Assembly (NCBI GenBank): GCA_963780825.1
Contig: CAWADL010000026.1
Coordinates: forward strand, 62,001-126,000
DNA length: 64,000 nucleotides
Reading direction: 5' to 3'
Source: Roseiarcus sp963780825
GTDB lineage: Bacteria > Pseudomonadota > Alphaproteobacteria > Rhizobiales > Beijerinckiaceae
Shown here: piece by piece, positions 16,901 through 26,375 of the stretch
Layout of the letters: each line of letters starts with the position of its first letter
Position numbering within the stretch: position 1 is the stretch's first letter
Notes under the pieces: model-generated
Seen by the model: the letters and a program-made list of their open reading frames with translations, nothing else
Told to the model about the DNA's origin: nothing
The model's database searches: none
Position numbers and translations under genes: made by a program

Positions 16901-19058
16901 CTTTTCCGACTTCGCCGGCGACTGCGGCGAGCGCGTCCTGCGTCTGCTTGCGGTCGGCGTCGGCGTTTTGCGATTGGTTCGTGGCCAACAGGCCGAGCTG
17001 GGTCTCCTGCGCCTTCGCGCGGGCCTCGACATTTTGTCCCGCCTCCGCGGCGGCTTTCGCGGCGTCTCCGGCGGACTTCGCCGCCGCCTCGGCCTTGTCG
17101 ACCGCCGCCGCAATCGCGGCGAGCGCGGCGATCCGCGCCGCGTCGGCGGATTTGTTCACTTCCTGCGCCTTCGTCACCTGCTCGACGATGCGCTGCTGTG
17201 CAGCCGCAAGCGCTACGTCGGCCTGGTGCGCCGCTTCTGTCGCGGCCGCCGCCGATTGCGCATTGCGCTCGTGCTCGGCGATCCGCGCCTCGGCCGCCTC
17301 GGCGGCGTCCTGCGCGGCCTTGGTCGCGGCTTCGATATCTTTAAGCGCCTGCTGCGCGGCCTGCGCGGCTTGCGTCGCGCTGTCGGCCTGATCGGCGAGG
17401 CGCTGCTCTTTCGCCCTTCGCTCGTCCTCGGCCGCCTGGATCGCCGCTGCGGCCTTTGCCGCCTCGGCCGCCTTCCGGTCCTCCTCGGCTTTGCGTGCGG
17501 CCTCAATGGCGTCCGCCGCTTTCTTCGCCTCGTCGGCCTTCCGCGATTCTTCGGCTTGCTTGGCTTCCTCAACCTTGCGCGCCGCCTCGGCCACCGCCGC
17601 CGCTTCCGCGGCCTTCCGGTCCTCCTCGGCTTTGCGCGCCGCTTCGGCCGCAGCTTTCTTGTTTGCCCGCTCAGCGTCGAGCTCGTCCTGGCTCGGCGGC
17701 CGGTCGATCGCGCCAGCGGCGACGGTCAGCCCGGCCGGCGGCGTTTTCAGCGCCTCTTGCGCCGCCAGCCCCACCTGCCAGTCGAGCGTCCTGCCTTCGA
17801 CGGTCAGCTGGTCGCCGTCGAGCTTGACCTCGCCGCTTTCCATCCCTTTGAGCTCGCCGAGGGCGAACTTGGCGAATGCGCCAAAATCGCCGCCATTCGG
17901 ATAGCCGCCGGCGAGCACCGTGTTGTCCTCGACGTCCACACCCTCGGCGCCGGCGGCCGCATCGAGCGCGGCGCGAGCGGCGGCGTCAGGCGTAAAGCCG
18001 CGGAAATGCAGGCCCTTGTCGTCGCGCGTCGCGACAAATTTGAATTTGGGCGCCACGGCCGGCGCGACGCCGTCGGCTTTCAGCTGGAAACCCGCCGGCG
18101 CATTGGGGCCAAGCGCCGCCAGCGCCTCAATGTCGCCGGGCGCCTGCGCCTGCCCGGAAACGGTCAGCGTCGTGTCCGAGAGCTCCACCTTGCCCTTCGC
18201 CAATCGCGACAGCGCCGAGAGCGCCCATTCCACGGCAGCCGGCTCGCCATCGGGCGCGCCGCTCTGCAGCGCCAGCGCATTGTCGATTTTGGCCCCTGGG
18301 AATTGTCTCGCCGCGGCATCGCCGAGCGCGGTCTTTTCGTCGGTGGAAGTCGCGCCGCCGGTCAGCGCAATCCCGCCGTCGTCGAGCGAGGCAGAAAAAA
18401 CGAACGGCGCGGCGCGCGGCGGCGTCACCTCGGCCGAGGCGACTTTCACGCCTTCGGGCGGCGCCTTTGTAGCGGCCAGCGCCGCCTCATAGCCCGCGGA
18501 ATCCGCCGCGGTCCCGCTCAGCGCCAGCGCGCCGTCGCTGTATTTCGCGACGCCTTTGGCGAAATGCCCGAGGACCCCAAGCGCGAAGCCGCCCGCCGCT
18601 GGGAGGCCGTCCGCGGCGCCGCGCGCGTAAGTCATGTGATCGACGACATTGACGCTCGGCGCGACCTTGGCCGCAGCCACCAGCTTGGCCCGCGTCGCCG
18701 GATCGGGCGCGCTGCCAGAAAGCGTGACCGTATCGCCGTCGCGCTCGGCCGACCATGAATAGGGCGAAATCGCCGTGATGAGATCGGCGCCCTTCGCGTT
18801 GAGGGTGCGCAGCCCGGGAGCGTCGAGCGCTTTGTCGATCGCCGTCTGCAGGCCGGTATTGGTGAACGCATTGCCGCGGAGCCGCACATCTCGACCGGTC
18901 ACTTTCAGGTCGAGGTCGTCGAAATCGTTGCCGACGGCGTCGCGAACACCCTTGGCTACGTCTTTTTCGACGTCGTTCTGGTTGCCGACCGTGCCGAGCA
19001 GCCAAAGAATCGCCAGCGGAACGACACCCAAGGCCCACCAATTCGAACGATCCGCCAT
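13971..19058 (-). CDS. Giant inner-membrane/BON/coiled-coil/OmpA envelope protein
   Basis: 1695 residues in one unbroken frame. Order: an N-terminal membrane anchor (residues 8-24, ALGVVPLAILWLLG); BON-like modules up to about 450; an Ala/Lys/Glu/Asp-rich helix region from about 460 to 1530; a proline-rich linker (APPKPPAPSPVSAEP); and a C-terminal OmpA-like peptidoglycan-binding domain (about 1565-1695, with LEVSGYTDNLGQPGVNQRLSKSRA). Anchor-BON-OmpA order is known from mycobacterial OmpATb-like proteins, but the long helix is not. It contains about eight and a half tandem 43-residue repeats around QKAEDAAKAAAQSAASAQDA. It probably links the inner membrane to the cell wall. The start at 19058 has a GGGGGGA box; longer in-frame extensions look non-coding. 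Confidence 0.8.
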   Translation of the reverse strand: MADRSNWWALGVVPLAILWLLGTVGNQNDVEKDVAKGVRDAVGNDFDDLDLKVTGRDVRLRGNAFTNTGLQTAIDKALDAPGLRTLNAKGADLITAISPYSWSAERDGDTVTLSGSAPDPATRAKLVAAAKVAPSVNVVDHMTYARGAADGLPAAGGFALGVLGHFAKGVAKYSDGALALSGTAADSAGYEAALAATKAPPEGVKVASAEVTPPRAAPFVFSASLDDGGIALTGGATSTDEKTALGDAAARQFPGAKIDNALALQSGAPDGEPAAVEWALSALSRLAKGKVELSDTTLTVSGQAQAPGDIEALAALGPNAPAGFQLKADGVAPAVAPKFKFVATRDDKGLHFRGFTPDAAARAALDAAAGAEGVDVEDNTVLAGGYPNGGDFGAFAKFALGELKGMESGEVKLDGDQLTVEGRTLDWQVGLAAQEALKTPPAGLTVAAGAIDRPPSQDELDAERANKKAAAEAARKAEEDRKAAEAAAVAEAARKVEEAKQAEESRKADEAKKAADAIEAARKAEEDRKAAEAAKAAAAIQAAEDERRAKEQRLADQADSATQAAQAAQQALKDIEAATKAAQDAAEAAEARIAEHERNAQSAAAATEAAHQADVALAAAQQRIVEQVTKAQEVNKSADAARIAALAAIAAAVDKAEAAAKSAGDAAKAAAEAGQNVEARAKAQETQLGLLATNQSQNADADRKQTQDALAAVAGEVGKAVDAAKLAAQSAASAGEAAKQAAESAKAIDAAAQAQAARREDEEKQRADDMAAANAAADQAQAKLADQAQAVQDAAKAAAESASAAQDAAKTAAQTVQTGQDAATKVEADRKAALAQIEDERQKTEDAAKSAQQSVADIQEAAKTAGDAIKAEQEASKAADEARKASAAEIVEQTDKATTAATTAEASAAAAVVAAKAAADALKADDEARQADAAQRSQDAQKRVETLKAPDEPVKTADQTQKLEDAVKAAQLSAASAQEAIKTASEAAKSAQDAATQVADAGKAAADEAQKAEDAAKAAAGSAASAQDAVKSAADVAASKLADAGKAAADEAQKAADAAKAAAQSAASAQDAVKSAGDAAASQATEAGKAATDAAQKAEDAAKAAAESATAAQDAVKSAADAAARTIGDAGKTAADAAQKAEDAAKAAEQSAASAQEAAKSAGDAAASKVEDAGKAAAEQAQKAEDAAKAAAQSAASAQDALKSAEDAAASKVADASKNAADEAQKAEDAAKAAAQSAASAQDAVKSAGDTAASKAADASKSAAEQAQKAEDAAKAAAQSAASAQDAVKAAGDAAASKAADASKSAADEAQKAEDAAKAAAQSAASAQDAVKSAGDAAANQAAEASKNAADQAQKAEDAAKAAAMGAGAAETAAKTAADSVKSAEAVVGKISDADKTVADQAQKVEDGVKAAELSAAAAGAAAEKAGEAAKAAAEASSKLGEAQTSAASGIAEQARKAEAAANAAEQSAASAEKAAKDAADAGGSAATGLNESTSKVEAVAATVASSAAAAAKSAEDAAKAADEARKAADAAAASSAPPKPPAPSPVSAEPATKVEPPADAPVTLADVDATTPLEPPKCEKYMLYLLNTSSVQFAIGRAEISPASSALIGRLAHLAQRCPDAKLEVSGYTDNLGQPGVNQRLSKSRADAVAAALTRAGVDAKRLTAAGHGADNPIAPNDTDAGRAKNCRIEMHVK
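14977..16085 (-). repeat. Tandem 129-bp coding repeats within the giant OmpA-type gene
   Basis: About eight and a half head-to-tail copies of a 129-base unit coding for 43 residues (core QKAEDAAKAAAQSAASAQDA). Copies differ by scattered substitutions but keep register; the third position of codons varies, as expected for selection on the protein. The array could expand or shrink by slippage or recombination in steps of 43 residues without breaking the frame. Confidence 0.85.
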
Positions 19059-19324
19059 CGCTATCCCCCCGAGGACGTCCGCTTTGGGCCACGAAGCGCT
19101 TTCAACGTCGCCGGGAAGCAACTTCAACGCGGCGAGCCTGTCAAGGCGCGCCGCTCGTCGCTTGGTCGCCCGCAGCCCAAGCGAGACCACGGATTAATAG
19201 ACGGGCGACGAAGGTTTTTTGACGGCTTTGAACGAGGGGAAGGACGAATGGCGCGTTTGCCGCTGGCGTTTGGCTTTTGTTAACTTCGATTTTGGACCTG
19301 CGGCGAAACAGCGCGCTTCGGCGT

Positions 19325-19409
19325 GGAGCGTCGGCCTCTAGGCCGACGAGGCTTCATCACCAACGCTGGCCGCGTGTGGCAAAGAGGTCGGCGTGGACGC
19401 CGACCCTCC
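19325..19409. repeat. Family A paired palindrome
   Basis: GGAGCGTCGGCCTCTAGGCC at one edge and GTCGGCGTGGACGCCGACCC at the other, in the 480-base gap upstream of the giant gene. The region 19059-19324 before it holds no gene that I can see. Confidence 0.65.
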
Positions 19410-19428
19410 TGAAAACGGCTTCACCGAC

Positions 19429-19538
19429 GTCATGGCGAGCGAAGCGAAGCCATCCAGCGTCGTGAGGGCGGCGGCAAGCCGGCACAGGGCGCCTGCAACC
19501 GCATGGATCGCTGCGTCGCTTCGCTCCTCGCAATGACG
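19429..19538. repeat. Family F inverted repeat
   Basis: Ends GTCATGGCGAGCGAAGCGAAG and CGCTTCGCTCCTCGCAATGACG, inverted to each other. It lies directly after the stop of the flavin monooxygenase gene. Copies also at 26280-26375 and 30537-30681. This type is widespread in alphaproteobacteria. Confidence 0.7.
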
Positions 19539-19541
19539 AGG

Positions 19542-20868
19542 TCACGGAAAAAACTGGTTCTTCGGTCGCTCCAGCCCGAGGTTCTCCCGCAACGTCGGCC
19601 CCTCATATTCGCGACGAAACAGCCCTCGCCGCTGCAACTCCGGCACGATCTTGGTCACGACGTCCTCCAGCCCCTCCGGCAGGTAGGGGAACATGATGTT
19701 GAAGCCGTCCGAGCCGCGCTCGACGAACCATTGCTCCATCTGATCGGCGATCGTCTTCACCGAGCCGACAAACCCAAGCCCGGAGTAGCCCCCAAGCCGC
19801 TGTGCAAGCTGGCGCACGGTGAGCTTGTCTCGGAGAGCAAGCGCGATCACCCGCGCTCGCGCCGACTGGCTTTGATTGGTTGGAGGGATCGGCGGCAGCG
19901 GCCCGTCCGGATCGAACTTCGAGGCGTCGGTCCCGAGCGAAATCGACAGCGAGGCGATCGCGCTCTCATAATGCACGAGGCTGTCGAGCTTGAGGCGCTT
20001 CTCACGCGCCTCGTCGTCGGTCTCGCCAACCACCACGAAGGCGCCGGGGAGAATCTTGATCCCGTCGGGATCGCGGCCGAACTTCTCCGCGCGCGACTTT
20101 ATGTCGTGATAGATAGGCCTGGTCGTCGGCGAGCCGGCCGCCGGCCGCGAACACGAGCTCCGCCGTCTCCGCCGCGAGCTGCCGTCCTGCGTCTGACGCC
20201 CCCGCCTGCACGATCACCGGCCAGCCCTGTATGGGCCGCGCGACATTGAGCGGCCCGCGCACCGAGAGATATTTGCCCTTGTGGTTGAGCACATGCAGCT
20301 TCTCGGGATCGAAGAAGATGCCGCTCTCGACGTCGCGGATGAGCGCGTCGTCGGCCCAAGAATCCCACAGGCCGGTGACGACATCGTAGAACTCCCGCGC
20401 GCGGGCGTAGCGCTCATCATGCTCCATCTGATCGTCGAGGCCGAAGTTCAGCGCCGCGTCGGGGTTCGAGGTGGTGACGATGTTCCAACCCGCGCGGCCG
20501 CCGCTGATGTGGTCGAGCGAGGCGAAGCGGCGCGCGATCATGTAGGCCGGCTCGAAGGTGGTCGAAGCCGTCGCGATCAGGCCCAGATGTTTGGTCGACA
20601 CCGCGAGCACCGGCAGCAGGGTGAGCGGATCGAACGAGGTGACGGTGTGGCTGCGCTTCAGCGCCTCGACCGGCATGTTGAGCACGGCGAGATGGTCGGC
20701 CATGAAAAGGCGTCGAACTTCGCGTCCTCCAGCCGACGCGCAAAATGCCTGAGGTGCTCAAGGTTGAAGTTGGCGTCCGGGATAGGCGCCGGGATAGCGC
20801 CAGGCGCCGGTGTGGATCGTGGTCGGCCGCATGAAGGCGCCGAGCTTTATTTGGCGGGGTTTCGGCAT
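19542..20868 (-). CDS. NtaA/SnaA/DszA-type FMNH2-dependent monooxygenase, frameshifted
   Basis: A luciferase-like (bacterial LLM) oxygenase of the nitrilotriacetate/desulfurisation group. The family signatures are present: an N-terminal PRQIKLGAFMRPTTIHTGAWR, SFDPLTLLPVLAVSTKHLGLIATASTTFEPAY, RRFASLDHISGGRAGWNIVTT, the PVIVQAGASDAGRQLAAETAELVF nucleotide region, and DGFNIMFPYLPEGLEDV near the C-terminus. It needs FMNH2 from a separate reductase, such as the one at 29734. Three shifts (near 20784, 20708 and 20120) split about 440 well-conserved residues into three frames. Part of a minus-strand group with the ATC hydrolase, flavoprotein and Liv importer genes; the substrate is unknown, probably an organosulfur or N-containing compound. 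Confidence 0.85.
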
Positions 20869-20881
20869 GTACGGCTCCAGA

Positions 20882-20977
20882 TGTAGCCGCGGTCGTTGAC
20901 CGCGGTGGCTCGGCTTGCAGAGAACTTGCAGAACGAGGCGCTTGAGGCCAGCAACGCGGTCAACGACCGCGTCTACA
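20882..20977. repeat. Family C paired palindrome inside the sulfur gene group
   Basis: TGTAGCCGCGGTCGTTGACC with inverted partner GGTCAACGACCGCGTCTACA. It fills the gap between the ATC hydrolase stop and the monooxygenase start, so a hairpin lies within the presumed operon. Confidence 0.75.
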
Positions 20978-20990
20978 GGCGGGCGCTCTC

Positions 20991-21497
20991 TCACGTGGGT
21001 ATTGGTTCCTCGAGGGTGAAGCGGAAGTCGCAGTATTCAGCGCCCTCCATGATGGTCTGCGTGCGTGTGAGTTTCATCCGCGCGTCGTAGCCCTCGCAGA
21101 AGGCGCCGTCGCGGTTGCAGGAGAGCAGGCCGCCGATCTCGCCAAGGCCCATCTTCTTGTAGGTCTCGGCATAGCGGCAGCGGCGCACGTTGAAATCGTA
21201 GCTTTCGGGCGTGGCGCGCAGCGTCTCGACTTCGAGCGCGCCGTCCTTGGTCCAGAGCGGCTGGATGTCGCGAAACGTCTCAAGGTTGGTGCCGCCCGGC
21301 GTCCTCTCGGCGAAGGATTTGCCCGCCGCGATCGCCGCGCGGCGCACGGCGCGGCCAACCAGCTCGCGCGCCTTCTCGACGCCGAGCTCGGCTTTCAGCT
21401 CTTCGTAGACTGGCTTCAGAATCTCCGCCTCGATGCGTCGGCGGGCGAGGATGCCGAGCGAGGCGACGGCGGCTTCGGCGGGGTCGTTTTCAGACAA
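20991..21497 (-). CDS. ATC hydrolase (L-2-amino-thiazoline-4-carboxylate hydrolase) family protein
   Basis: 168 residues with the conserved C-terminal signatures of this family: RRCRYAETYKKMGLGEIG, LLSCNRDGAFCEGYD, KLTRTQTIMEGAEYCDFRF. Characterised members open the thiazoline ring of ATC to give carbamoyl-cysteine on the way to L-cysteine. Several cysteines and acidic residues in these motifs are kept, so a hydrolytic or thiol-releasing role is plausible. The frame is intact. Start is TTG at 21497 with a strong AAGGAGG box. It lies between a flavoprotein and an LLM oxygenase gene, which suggests the real substrate is a sulfur heterocycle made or imported by this cluster. Confidence 0.75.
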   Translation of the reverse strand: MSENDPAEAAVASLGILARRRIEAEILKPVYEELKAELGVEKARELVGRAVRRAAIAAGKSFAERTPGGTNLETFRDIQPLWTKDGALEVETLRATPESYDFNVRRCRYAETYKKMGLGEIGGLLSCNRDGAFCEGYDARMKLTRTQTIMEGAEYCDFRFTLEEPIPT

Positions 21498-21508
21498 TCA
21501 AACCTCCT

Positions 21509-22786
21509 TCAAGCAACCGCGCTGGGACCGCGCGCGTCCCGCGCGCTTGTGCGAGCGGCCGTCCGTTCCCATATGTCAGCAAGCGCATCGCGGCCGATGA
21601 CGCCGAGCGCGAGATCGTCCTGCGGCGGCTGAAACAGGCCGCCGCGCGCATCGCGAAAATGCCGCTCCAGCGCAACCTCGGCGGTGAGGCTGAAGCCGCC
21701 GGCGACGCGCAGGCCCGTCTCGCTCGCCTGGCAGGCCGCGTTGGTGCAGAGATATTTGGCCGCCGCGATGCGCGCCGGCAGCTCCTCGCGCAACTCCGGA
21801 TGATCGCGCCAGAGCCGCGCGGTCTCGTAGAGCTGCGCCCGCGCGGCTTCGAGCGCGACCGCCATCAGGCCGATGCGCTCCTGGATCGGCGCCGTCTCGG
21901 CGATCGGCTTGCCGAGCGCCGTCGGGACGCCGCGCTTGGCGTAGCGCACGGCCGCCGCGCAGCGCGGCCTCGCCGACGCCGAGATAGACCGCGGCGATCG
22001 TCAGCGACCACGGCCCGAGCCCTGGCGCGCCCTTGCCCTGCGGCGGCTTCGCCGCGCCCGGCGGCCGGCAGCGCCCGCCGCTCGACGACGAACTCATCGG
22101 CGACGAATACGTCGTCGTAGTTGACGTCGGAATTGCCGAAGCTCTGAGGCTCAGCGCGCCCTGCCAGCTGTCCTTGATGGACAGCCCCGGCGCGCCCGCC
22201 TTGACGAGCGCGCTGGCGACTTCGCCGTGCGGCGCGTCGGCGCTCGGCGGCAGCCGCACCAGCGTGACGAACTAGCGCAGGCCCGGCGCGCCGGTGACGA
22301 AAATCTTGCGTGCCGTTGATCCGAGCTAGCCGCCCTCGGCCGGCGTCGCGGTCGCCGCCGGCGCGCCGCCGCGCGAGACGCTGCCGAGATCGGCCTCGGT
22401 CGCGCAGGTGTTGATCGCGCCGCCATGCTCGGCGATTTCGCGGCAGACCGCGGCAAAGATCGGCTCGCGGCCAGACCGCGATCGTCGCGCTGCCGGCCGA
22501 TGATGTTGAGCGACATGCCGACGACCAGCGCCGACGCCGGATCGCCGCGCGCCAGATGCTGCTGCGCGACGACCATGTCGAACACGTCCGCGCTCCTCGC
22601 CGCCATAGGCGCGCGGCAGGGCGAGCCGCAGATAGCCGGCCTCGATGCAGAGCTTGCAGATTGTCGAGCGCGAAACGCCGCGCCGGTCGTGCTCGGCGGC
22701 GCTCGGCGCCAAGCGCCGCGCCAGCGCCTCCGTCGAGATCGGCGATCCGGCGCGTGCGGGGTTCGAAGCGGATAGGCGAGCGGCAT
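21509..22786 (-). CDS. Acyl-CoA-dehydrogenase-like flavoprotein (SfnB/DszC-type candidate), many frameshifts
   Basis: Joining frames gives an acyl-CoA dehydrogenase fold: N-terminal EAGYLRLALPRAYGGEE, ALVVGMSLNIIGR, a middle strand KIFVTG...FVTLVRLPP, APGLSIKDSWQ, then ALGKPIAETAPIQERIGLMAVALEAARAQLYETARLW and the closing LERHFRDARGGLFQPPQDDLALGVIGRDAL. In sulfur clusters such proteins (SfnB, DszC) use reduced flavin to oxygenate substrates; that role is inferred from the neighbours. There are several shifts and two apparent in-frame stops between 21950 and 22750. The last 15 or so residues are coded by a family B repeat. The start has GAGGGACGA upstream, 11 bases after the LivF stop. Confidence 0.7.
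21519..21560. repeat. Family B element inserted at the 3' end of the flavoprotein gene
   Basis: CGCTGGGACCGCGCGCGTCCCGC, reaching into the last codons of the flavoprotein frame (tail residues RDARGPSAVA), so insertion of the repeat has remodelled the C-terminus. Confidence 0.55.
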
Positions 22787-22797
22787 TCGTCCCTCGT

Positions 22798-23533
<736 letters not shown>

Positions 23534-23537
<4 letters not shown>

Positions 23538-24387
23538 GGCCGCCGCCTCCGGCGGCTCGGCGGCGTCGCCGATCGCGCGCTGTGGCCGAGATAGGCCTCG
23601 ATGACCGCGGGATCGTTGCGCACGCCTGCCGGCGGGCCCTCGGCGATCTTCGCGCCGTCGTCGAGCACATAGACGCGGTCGGAGAGCTGCATCACCATGT
23701 CGAGCTTGTGCTCGATCAGCAGGATCGTCAGGCCCGCGCGCTTTCAGGTCGCCGATGAGCGCCTGCATCTCCGCGGTCTCGGTCGGGTTCATGCCGGCGG
23801 TCGGCTCGTCGAGCAGCAGCAGGCGCGGGCGCAGCGCCAGCGCGCGGGCGATCTCGACGCGGCGGCGGTTGGCGTAGGAGAGGCTGTAGGCGGGATGGTC
23901 GAGGCGCGGCGTCAGCCGGTCGCCGAAGCAGGGCGAGGATCTCGCGCGCTTCGGCGCGCAGCGCCGCGCTCCTCGCGCGCGACGCGCGGGCGGGCGGATC
24001 AGCGCCAGCGCAAGCTCGGCGAGCGGCCCGAGCACCGGCAGCGCGGCCGCACGGCGCGAAGCCGCGTGTGCGCGCCGATCAGCACATTGTCCTCGACGCT
24101 GAGATTGGCGAACACGCGGCCGTGCTGGAACGTGCGCGCGATGCCGAGCGCGGCGATCGCCTCCGGCGGCAGCCGCTCGATCGGCGCGGCCTTCGAACAG
24201 GATCTCGCCGGCGTCCGGCCGGTCGAGGCCGCTGATCAGGTTGAACATCGTCGTCTTGCCGGCGCCGTTCGGGCCGATGAGGCTGACGAGCTCGCCTTCG
24301 TCGACGTCGAGATCGAGCGACGTCGACCGCCGTGACGCCGCCGAAGCGGCGCGTCAGGCCGCGTGATCTTCGAGAAGCGCGCGCCAT
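23534..24387 (-). CDS. livG: Branched-chain-type ABC transporter ATP-binding protein LivG, frameshifted
   Basis: First ATPase of the Liv-type importer. Visible parts: Walker A LIGPNGAGKTTMFNLISGLD (in two frames), the YSLSYANRRRVEIARALALRPRLLLLDEPTAGMNPTETAEM block covering signature and Walker B, and the extended LivG-specific switch LIEHKLDM-like region. It ends with ATGA overlapping LivF. Length about 280 residues. Frame changes occur roughly every 100-200 bases. Confidence 0.85.
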
Positions 24388-24389
24388 CG

Positions 24390-25349
24390 CTACACCGTCC
24401 CCAGCAGGCCTTGCGGCCGGAAGCGGATCAGCAGCAGCAGCACGACGCCGTAGATCAGGATGCGATATTCGGCGGTGACGCGGAACAGCTCGGGCAGGCC
24501 GACCAGCGCGACCGCGCCGACGATCGCGCCGAGCACGTTGCCCATGCCGCCGAGGATGACCATCGTCAGCGCGAGCAGCGAGAGCTGGGAGTCGAAGGTC
24601 TGGTTGTTGAGGTAGGAATAGAGATGCGCCGTGATCGCGCCGCTGACGCCGGCGCCGAAGCCGCCGAAAGCGAAGGCGAGCGCCTTGTAGCGGTCGAGAC
24701 TCGACGCCATAGGAGCGCGCCGCGACCTCGTCCTCGCGGACGGCGCGCAAGCGTGCGGCCGAGATGCGAGTCGAGCAGCCGCGTCTGCAACAGCGGCGAG
24801 CGACGACGAGCACGGCGAGGCACAGCCAATAGACCGCGCGCGCCGACGTAGATCTCGTGGCCGAGGAACGAGAGCGGCGGGAATGCCGGTGAGGCCCATC
24901 GCGCCGCCGGTCAGGCTCTCCCAGTTGAGGATGACGAGGCTCGACGATCTCGCCGATCGCCAGCGTCGCGATGGCGATGTAATGGCCGCGCAGGCGGAAG
25001 GCGGGAAAGACCAGCAGCGTGCCGATGCGCGCCGGCGATCAGCGCCGGCCGACCGGCACGGAAACGATCGTCGGCGCGCCGAGATCGAGTGGCCAGCAGC
25101 GCCGACGCATAGCCGCCGATCGCCAGCAGCGCCGGCCTGGCCGAGCGAGATCTGCCCGGCCGTGCCGGCGATCAGGGTCAGGCTCAGCGCCAGCATGCGC
25201 CGCGAGCCAGGCGTTGGTGAGGGTCTGCAGCAGATAGGGCGCGCCGGTCGACGAGCGGCAGCGCGAAGCGCGGCGACGGTCAGCGCCGACGACCAGCCCA
25301 GCGCGGCACGCGCACCGGCCGGCTCGGCGCGATGAAGGTGCCGGTCAGC
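24390..25349 (-). CDS. livM: Branched-chain-type ABC permease LivM, frameshifted
   Basis: Polytopic permease with LivM landmarks: MLALSLTLIAGTAGQISLGQA, LVILNWESLTGGAMGLTGIPA, a SLDRYKALAFAFGGFGAGVSGAITAHLYSYLNNQTFDSQLSLLALTMVILGGMGNVLGAIVGA block and the end RFRPQGLLGTV. At least six +1 shifts, many of the form GTC plus G. The start is uncertain because it overlaps the end of the LivH frame; about 320 residues. It forms the transmembrane channel with LivH. Confidence 0.85.
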   Translation of the reverse strand, partial: ADRHLHRAEPAGARAALGWSSALTVAALRAAARRPARPICCRPSPTPGSRRMLALSLTLIAGTAGQISLGQAGAAGDRRLCVGAAGHSISARRRSFPCRSAGADRRRASARCWSFPPSACAAITSPSRRWRSARSSSLVILNWESLTGGAMGLTGIPAALVPRPRDLRRRARSIGCASPCSSSLAAVADAAARLASRPHACAPSARTRSRRAPMASSLDRYKALAFAFGGFGAGVSGAITAHLYSYLNNQTFDSQLSLLALTMVILGGMGNVLGAIVGAVALVGLPELFRVTAEYRILIYGVVLLLLIRFRPQGLLGTV

Positions 25350-26239
25350 GGCTCGGCGTCGACGCCGTGCGGCCGCCGAACAGGCCGTTCGGCAGCCAGA
25401 CCAGGAACGACGATCAGCAGCACGAAGGCGAACAGGTTGCGGTAGGTCGTGCCGAACAGCGCGATGCCGTAGCTCTCGATGAGGCCGAGCATGCAGGCTG
25501 CCGAGGATCGCGCCCGGCACGTTGCCGACGCCGCCGATCACCTGCGGCGACGACGCCCTTCAGCGTCGCCTGGAAGCTCATGCCGGGATCGATGTGGTTG
25601 TAATACATGCCGACCAGCAGGCCGCTGAGGCCGCCGAGCGCCGAGGCGATGGCGAAGACGGCGCTGTTGACCGCATCGACGTTGACGCCCATCTGCAGCG
25701 CCGCGTCGCGATCCTGCGCGGTCGCGCGCACCGCGAAGCCGAGCTTGGTGAAGCGCAGGAAGGCGAAGAGCAGCGCCGGCGCTGACGAGGCCGACGGCGG
25801 CGATCAGCAGATCGAGCGCGCCCGATCGAGCCGCCGCCGATCGCGATGCCGCCAGTCCGGCAGGTCGCTCGGCACGGCGCGCGGGTCGGGCGAGCAGATC
25901 AAGCTGCACGAGCTGGTCGAGCACGAAGCTGATGCCGATCGTGGCGAGCAGCGGCGCGATGCGCGCCTTGCCCTGCAGCGGCCGCAGCGCCGACGCGCTC
26001 GATCAGCGACGCCGAGCAGCCGCGCAGGCGACGAACACGATCGCCATCGTGACCGGCAGCGGCGTGTGCAGAAAGGTGATCGCCGCCCAGCCGACATAGG
26101 CGCCGATCGTGTAGACCGAGCCATGGGCGAAATTGATGAGGTTGGCGACGCCGAAGATCAGCGCCAGACCCACCGCCAGCAGCGCGTAGATGTTGCCGAT
26201 GACGAGGCCGTTGACGGTGTAGTCGATGAACGAGCCCAA
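25345..26239 (-). CDS. livH: Branched-chain-type ABC permease LivH, frameshifted
   Basis: Opens with MGSFIDYTVNGLVIGNIYALLAVGLALIFGVANLINFAHGSVYTIGAYVGW, the LivH N-terminus, and later has RATAQDRDAALQMGVNVDAVNSAVFAIASALGGLSGLLVGMYYNHIDPGMSFQATLKGVVA. About 300 residues after correction. TTG start at 26239 with AAGGA upstream. Shifts near 26013, 25995 and 25800, mostly one extra G after GTC. It is separated from the binding-protein gene by a family F repeat. Confidence 0.85.
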
Positions 26240-26279
26240 GCGTTCAGCGTCCTTAAGGCTCCGACTTCACTCGACATCC

Positions 26280-26375
26280 GTCATTGCGAGCGAAGCGAAG
26301 CGCCAGCGGCGATCGAAGCCTTCCGGATCGGGCCGTCAGCCGCACCGTGGATGGCCGCTTCGCTCGCAAGACGGG
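26280..26375. repeat. Family F inverted repeat between binding-protein and permease genes
   Basis: GTCATTGCGAGCGAAGCGAAG at one edge and GGCCGCTTCGCTCGCAAGAC at the other. It lies within the Liv operon directly after the binding-protein stop, where a hairpin could raise the level of binding protein over the permease by protecting the upstream mRNA. Confidence 0.7.

Noticed and set aside
13899..18758. Long plus-strand open frames of 602 and 870 codons opposite the giant OmpA-type gene
   Set aside because: They are antisense shadows caused by the Ala/Lys-rich codons of the minus-strand gene; translation is Arg/Gly/Leu-rich with no domains and no start signals.
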